Source: M3007 sp038246345 (GTDB lineage Bacteria > Bacteroidota > Bacteroidia > Chitinophagales > Saprospiraceae). From it: a stretch of DNA of 26,406 bases. The notes under the pieces were generated by a model. The model saw only the letters and a program-made list of their open reading frames with translations. It had not been told where the DNA came from and searched no databases. The translations under genes were made by a program, and so were the position numbers. The stretch's first letter is position 1, and every line of letters begins with the position of its first letter. Shown here piece by piece: positions 22,901 through 26,406 of this stretch. The DNA lies in assembly GCA_038246345.1 (NCBI GenBank), contig JBBRWA010000049.1, positions 1 to 26,406 of the forward strand. The letters run 5' to 3'.

Positions 22901-23467
22901 TCAGTTCCGTTTTTTCCAGTTCTGGCGAAAAATAAGCCTCCCCGCATCGCCACAGTTGATTTCAAGCGTTTCACCCTGTATGGTATAGCTTTGGCTTTGT
23001 GGCAGCCATTGCAGGAACTGGCTTTCCCAACGCATCGCGGCCTCGCAGTACATTTTAGTGCTGAATAAACCTGAAACCGTGACCTTGTTGCCATCATGGA
23101 TGTATGTGCCGCCGATGTTGTTGCAACCGCCATGGCCGTTCAATTTACCGTCTTCAAATTTGATGGAAATGCTAATGTCGGCAGGTACCGCCTGGTTTTC
23201 AGCGCCCGATGCGAAGTTGGTCAATTGCCATGCGGTTGCTTCTAGTCGCACCTCAGCATCTTGCGGACAAGCACCTTTCGTGTACTTTTTTATACCCGCA
23301 CATTCGGCGGCGCAGGCATTGCCGTATGTTTTGTTGTTACAGCCACAGACAGGGTCGTATTGCATGGTGCAAACGCAGTCGGGATTGATCTTTTCGACGC
23401 AGTTTTTGGCGGGGTTGCAGGCGATGGCCAGGAGCAAGAGGAAGGCGATATGCAGGGTGTTTTTCAT
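22901..23467 (-). CDS. Lipoprotein with Kazal-type inhibitor domain and META (HslJ-like) domain
   Basis: 188 residues. Lipobox LLAIAC with Cys17. Residues about 29-67 form a Kazal-like domain (CVCTMQYDPVCGCNNKTYGN, then C-AAE-C and KYTKGAC), a disulfide-rich fold that inhibits serine proteases in eukaryotes and some bacteria. Residues about 75-185 form a META domain (TAWQLTNF, FEDGKLNGHGGCNNIGGTY, VSGLFSTKMYC, MRWESQFLQWL) related to HslJ, usually periplasmic or surface. It may protect the envelope against proteases; that is inference. It was followed by the now truncated DHFR-family gene with a 2-bp gap. Confidence 0.9.
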   Translation of the reverse strand: MKNTLHIAFLLLLAIACNPAKNCVEKINPDCVCTMQYDPVCGCNNKTYGNACAAECAGIKKYTKGACPQDAEVRLEATAWQLTNFASGAENQAVPADISISIKFEDGKLNGHGGCNNIGGTYIHDGNKVTVSGLFSTKMYCEAAMRWESQFLQWLPQSQSYTIQGETLEINCGDAGRLIFRQNWKKRN

Positions 23468-23537
23468 GTCTGGGAAGGGTTGCTTATTTTGAATGATTTA
23501 GGTTTAGTTTTATGGAAACAGCGTGCTTTATTTATTT

Positions 23538-23625
23538 GTTTCACACAACGACACAACGGGTGATTTTCGCCTAAGCATTGGCACGTGTACATATAGCGTT
23601 GTGTCGTTGTGTCGTTGTATGAAAC
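23538..23625. terminator. ACACAACG-word hairpin between minus-strand genes, probable terminator
   Basis: The left arm at 23538-23558 pairs with 23605-23625 at 20 of 21 positions; the right side carries a third copy of the word. A T-run (23626-23630) follows on the plus strand. On the minus strand, after the big TIR gene, transcription meets the same stem, but only a weak T-tract follows. The words match those of the 19282-19393 hairpin. Confidence 0.65.
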
Positions 23626-23637
23626 TTTTTATGTGCA

Positions 23638-26406
23638 TCAGGCCATCGGTCGATCCGGCAAGTCCCGAATCATTTCCAGCACCGCCGACGTGATTTGGTT
23701 TCGGGTAATATTGGCGCTTTGTCGATCCAAAATCCCCAGCCTTTCGCCCCTTTCGAGTTCGGCCAAACGCCCTTGCTGCAGCACTACCTCAATATTGTCT
23801 GGCATGGCTTTCTGGATCAGTTTTAAGGCATCACCCAGTCGGGCTTTCGATATTAAGTCGCGCACTTGCTGGGCGCTTACGTTTGTTTTAGGCTCAACAG
23901 GTGCATCCTCAATAGCTTCGGGTGCTTTATGCCCTTTCTCCGTCGGCGACAAGCGCTTTATCTCCCGGACAATATCACTGTAGGCTTCATCTTCGTCTTT
24001 AAAATCCGAGATCCAGCGGCCTTGCGACGGTATGGAACGCAACTGTTCAAGTCCAGTGCCTTCTATGTCGACCTTTTTAGCCAAAATAGGGACAATCCGT
24101 TTATTGCTTTTCAAGGCATCGCGCAGCAGACCGTATGTGTAGTCAGAAGCTAGGAGATTTACGCTGATAATCGGCAGAATAAAGTCAGCCGCATCCAATT
24201 CATCCTTGATGTGCCTGCTCCAATCCTCGCCCGCGACGATGTCCGACACACTGTTGTACACGCTGATGGATTTGCTGTTTTTTAAGACGGCCAAGTGCTT
24301 GTTCAACGTCTGGCTGGTGCGCTCGTCTTCCTGGCTGCAAAGGATAAAAAGTTTCATAGATTCTGGGCTAGAAGAGGTTTCAAAAACGGGTGATTCTGGT
24401 ACGTATTGTTGTGATTGTGGGTTGTTTGGGATATTTTTCTTGCCTGGTTCTTTATCTGTCAACTCCTGTATTTTCTTTCCAACCCTAACATGTGCAGCAG
24501 TGTCCTCTTCTTTATAGTAAAGCGCATAAGCCTCATTTAAGGCATCGAGGGCTTTTTCAGGTTGCCCATCAATTTCGTTTGCTGCGGCTAATAGTTCGTA
24601 AGTTTGAGCACGATCAGCGGAGGTTGTTGCCAAGTTTAATGCATTCTCAAAACACCCCAAGGCTTGATTGGCATCCCGCAACTCCAGGTTTACCTTTCCC
24701 AATTGATGCAGCATTTGGTACTCCAGGGTTTTTAATCCAGCAGTGCGGGAAAGTTTTAAGGCTGTTAAGAATTGTTTTTTTGCTTTTTCCAGGTCTTTTT
24801 TGGCTTGCGCGATCGTGCCAAGTGCTTGGTACACTTCTATCATGTCTTCGCTGGCATCGCCGCTGAGTTCTTCCAGGGATTCTAAGGCTTCGTTGTAGTT
24901 TTGCTCCGCCTTGTCGTAGTTGCTCATTTGCATTTCGACTTTGCCCAAATCCATTAACACAAAGGCTTGAGCGGCGTTAAAGTCGAGTCGTTGGTACACA
25001 GGAAGGGCGGATTCCAAAGATGCTTTTGCCTGTTCAAGTTGGCGCACTTGAAGGTAGAACTTGCCTAATTCATGTTGGCTATTCGCCTGGCCGGCATCAT
25101 CGCCTGCTTGGGTGTAAAGCTCCAGGGCATTTTGTAGCATGGATTGCGCCGCTTCAAAAGCCTCCTTTTTTCGTGCTTCCGTGCCATTGTCGAGCAAGGT
25201 TCTAGCTTGTAGCAGCAAGTCAGCTTTAGGGTCGTAAGCGCTGGATTGATTGGGCTCGGGGCCAATATTGCTGTTGGTTTGGGCGAAATTGGGTTCGTTG
25301 TAGTTGGGTTCTGCACCTTGGGTTTCCTGTGATTGGATAAAAGACCAGATATCGCGGATAAGTATTGCCTCCCGTGCAGTTTCCCCTAAAAGGCGTAAAT
25401 TCTCTTTGTAAAGGCGGTAAATACCAATTGCTTTGAGCTGCTGATTCAGCACAGGCGCACCACCTGCACCGGGCAACTTGAGTGCATCATCTACAAAATC
25501 AAGGTATATGCCTTCCGTGCCAATTACCTTCCCTTTTTCAATTTGCCGCTCCTTCCCTTGGGCATGATGGGGCATGAACACCGCATCATCAAAATCTGGA
25601 ATTTGCGACGTTTCAAGTTCGATATAGCCCCATTGGCTGAGCGGGGCATCTTCCCTGTCAATTATCTTTACCCGGAAAAAATCGAGTTCTTCTACAGGAC
25701 TAAAAATGAAATCCTTTGTATCCAATTGGTAACGGACTGCTTGTTTTAAATTACCCGTCTCATCCAGCTCAATATTAAACTCTACACTTGTATTTGGCAG
25801 ATTTTCGGGACTTTGTAGCACATGGGCAGCCGTAAACAAGTAATTCCCTTCCACCAAGAACCCGGAGCCTAATTCTCCATTTTCCAACACAACGCGACAA
25901 ACGGCCCGACTTACTTGTCGAGCTTTTTCCATAAACTCAATTTCGCCTAGAGCCTCCTTATTCTCTTTCTCCTTACCTTCCATCGCCTCCACCAACAACG
26001 GTGCCAACTCCCCAAACCCAGTCACCACCGCCACCGCACCCAATCCCCGCAGCGTTTCCTGGTGCTGCTCCACGTATTTGGGATGCGTAAAGAAATAAAC
26101 AGGCACTGAAATCCCCGCTTCCTTAAACCGGGGCATCATTTTCATGCCCGCCTCCTTATCCCCAAAGCGCGACACATCAGAAATAATGATGTCGAATGTC
26201 TGCTTTTGCAGCGTTTCCAGGGCTAGGGTCGTGCTCGTGGCATTGACGAAACGAATGGGGAATTCTTTGCTCGTTTTTTCCTGAAAACCCTTGTTATTCC
26301 CAGGCAAATCATCCACCCAAAGCACCCAAAAATACTTGATGGTTTCAGCGGGCACCTCAGGTAAGTTTCGAAACAAGCTCCGCCCCACAGCATCCTCAAT
26401 ATCCGA
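23638..26406 (-). CDS. Multidomain conflict-type protein: receiver-like, trypsin-like, TPR, TIR, effector-associated domain (5' end beyond window)
   Basis: The frame stays open to the window edge, so the N-terminus is missing; residues are counted from the GTG at 26388. A receiver-like domain at about 18-135 (VLWVDDLPGNN, FDIIISD). A trypsin-like domain at about 155-325 with H189 (TAAHVL) and D236 (ELDFF), but LPGAGGAPV in place of GxSGxP, so Gly309 stands where the nucleophile should be. TPR-type helices at about 385-645. A TIR domain at about 678-812 (FILCSQED, DIVAGEDWSRHI, FILPIISVNLLASDY) with Leu755 at the usual catalytic Glu. A C-terminal helical domain at about 836-912 (VRDLISKARLGDALKLI, LQQGRLAELERGERLGI) resembling effector-associated domain EAD11. 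Such proteins belong to predicted bacterial immune networks assembled by EAD-EAD pairing. Confidence 0.88.
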   Translation of the reverse strand, partial: SDIEDAVGRSLFRNLPEVPAETIKYFWVLWVDDLPGNNKGFQEKTSKEFPIRFVNATSTTLALETLQKQTFDIIISDVSRFGDKEAGMKMMPRFKEAGISVPVYFFTHPKYVEQHQETLRGLGAVAVVTGFGELAPLLVEAMEGKEKENKEALGEIEFMEKARQVSRAVCRVVLENGELGSGFLVEGNYLFTAAHVLQSPENLPNTSVEFNIELDETGNLKQAVRYQLDTKDFIFSPVEELDFFRVKIIDREDAPLSQWGYIELETSQIPDFDDAVFMPHHAQGKERQIEKGKVIGTEGIYLDFVDDALKLPGAGGAPVLNQQLKAIGIYRLYKENLRLLGETAREAILIRDIWSFIQSQETQGAEPNYNEPNFAQTNSNIGPEPNQSSAYDPKADLLLQARTLLDNGTEARKKEAFEAAQSMLQNALELYTQAGDDAGQANSQHELGKFYLQVRQLEQAKASLESALPVYQRLDFNAAQAFVLMDLGKVEMQMSNYDKAEQNYNEALESLEELSGDASEDMIEVYQALGTIAQAKKDLEKAKKQFLTALKLSRTAGLKTLEYQMLHQLGKVNLELRDANQALGCFENALNLATTSADRAQTYELLAAANEIDGQPEKALDALNEAYALYYKEEDTAAHVRVGKKIQELTDKEPGKKNIPNNPQSQQYVPESPVFETSSSPESMKLFILCSQEDERTSQTLNKHLAVLKNSKSISVYNSVSDIVAGEDWSRHIKDELDAADFILPIISVNLLASDYTYGLLRDALKSNKRIVPILAKKVDIEGTGLEQLRSIPSQGRWISDFKDEDEAYSDIVREIKRLSPTEKGHKAPEAIEDAPVEPKTNVSAQQVRDLISKARLGDALKLIQKAMPDNIEVVLQQGRLAELERGERLGILDRQSANITRNQITSAVLEMIRDLPDRPMA

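Overview
The window looks like a chromosomal segment of a Bacteroidota bacterium, most likely of the Saprospiraceae or a related environmental lineage. This rests on gene content: TonB receptors with an N-terminal carboxypeptidase-regulatory-like domain, a secreted beta-propeller protein with a type IX secretion C-terminus, PorT-like barrels and Bacteroidota-only hypothetical families. Several -7 boxes of the form TAnnTTTG and little Shine-Dalgarno sequence also fit. The genus is inference.

Layout. (1) 1-5088, plus strand: a probable metal-uptake locus with the end of an FtsX/MacB-type ABC permease, a DUF3299-like exported protein, a His/Cys-rich DUF2946-like protein, a TonB-dependent receptor and a lipoprotein. 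An array of eight 8-bp units lies just upstream of the DUF2946-like gene. (2) 5097-5309: a 78-bp four-arm palindromic element with flanks, repeated at 20933-21010. (3) 5320-7275, minus strand: ECF sigma factor, a two-TM protein, a terminator, a small membrane protein and an Hsp20 chaperone. (4) 7605-12680, plus strand: four envelope or secreted proteins (DUF6265-like/barrel, UPF0104 membrane protein, barrel, T9SS-exported propeller), then a relic of a ClC chloride channel. (5) 12914-16012, minus strand: a 1032-residue fusion of a zinc metalloprotease, a TolB-like propeller and an Omp85-type barrel. (6) 16172-18255: an A/T-rich island with a small two-TM protein and a phosphate-selective-porin family protein, bracketed by a 21-bp inverted repeat. 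(7) 18258-20797: recR, an MmcQ/YjbR protein and an NtrC-type regulator without a sensor kinase beside it. (8) 20933-22898: the second palindromic element, then a regular 53-bp repeat array of alternating 17-mers leading into the start codon of an archaeal-type ATPase/nuclease. The 3' end of that ATPase gene coincides with the break point of a truncated dihydrofolate-reductase-family gene. (9) 22901-26406, minus strand: a Kazal/META lipoprotein and the 3' part of a large receiver-trypsin-TPR-TIR-EAD protein that runs off the window.

The two best candidates for something undescribed are the 21142-21349 array with its ATPase, which looks like a self-contained module that landed in another gene, and the 23638-26406 conflict-type protein, in which both the trypsin serine and the TIR glutamate appear to be replaced. 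The intergenic regions also carry families of short-word repeats (octamer-built hairpins, GGTTTCA tracts), several placed where terminators are expected.
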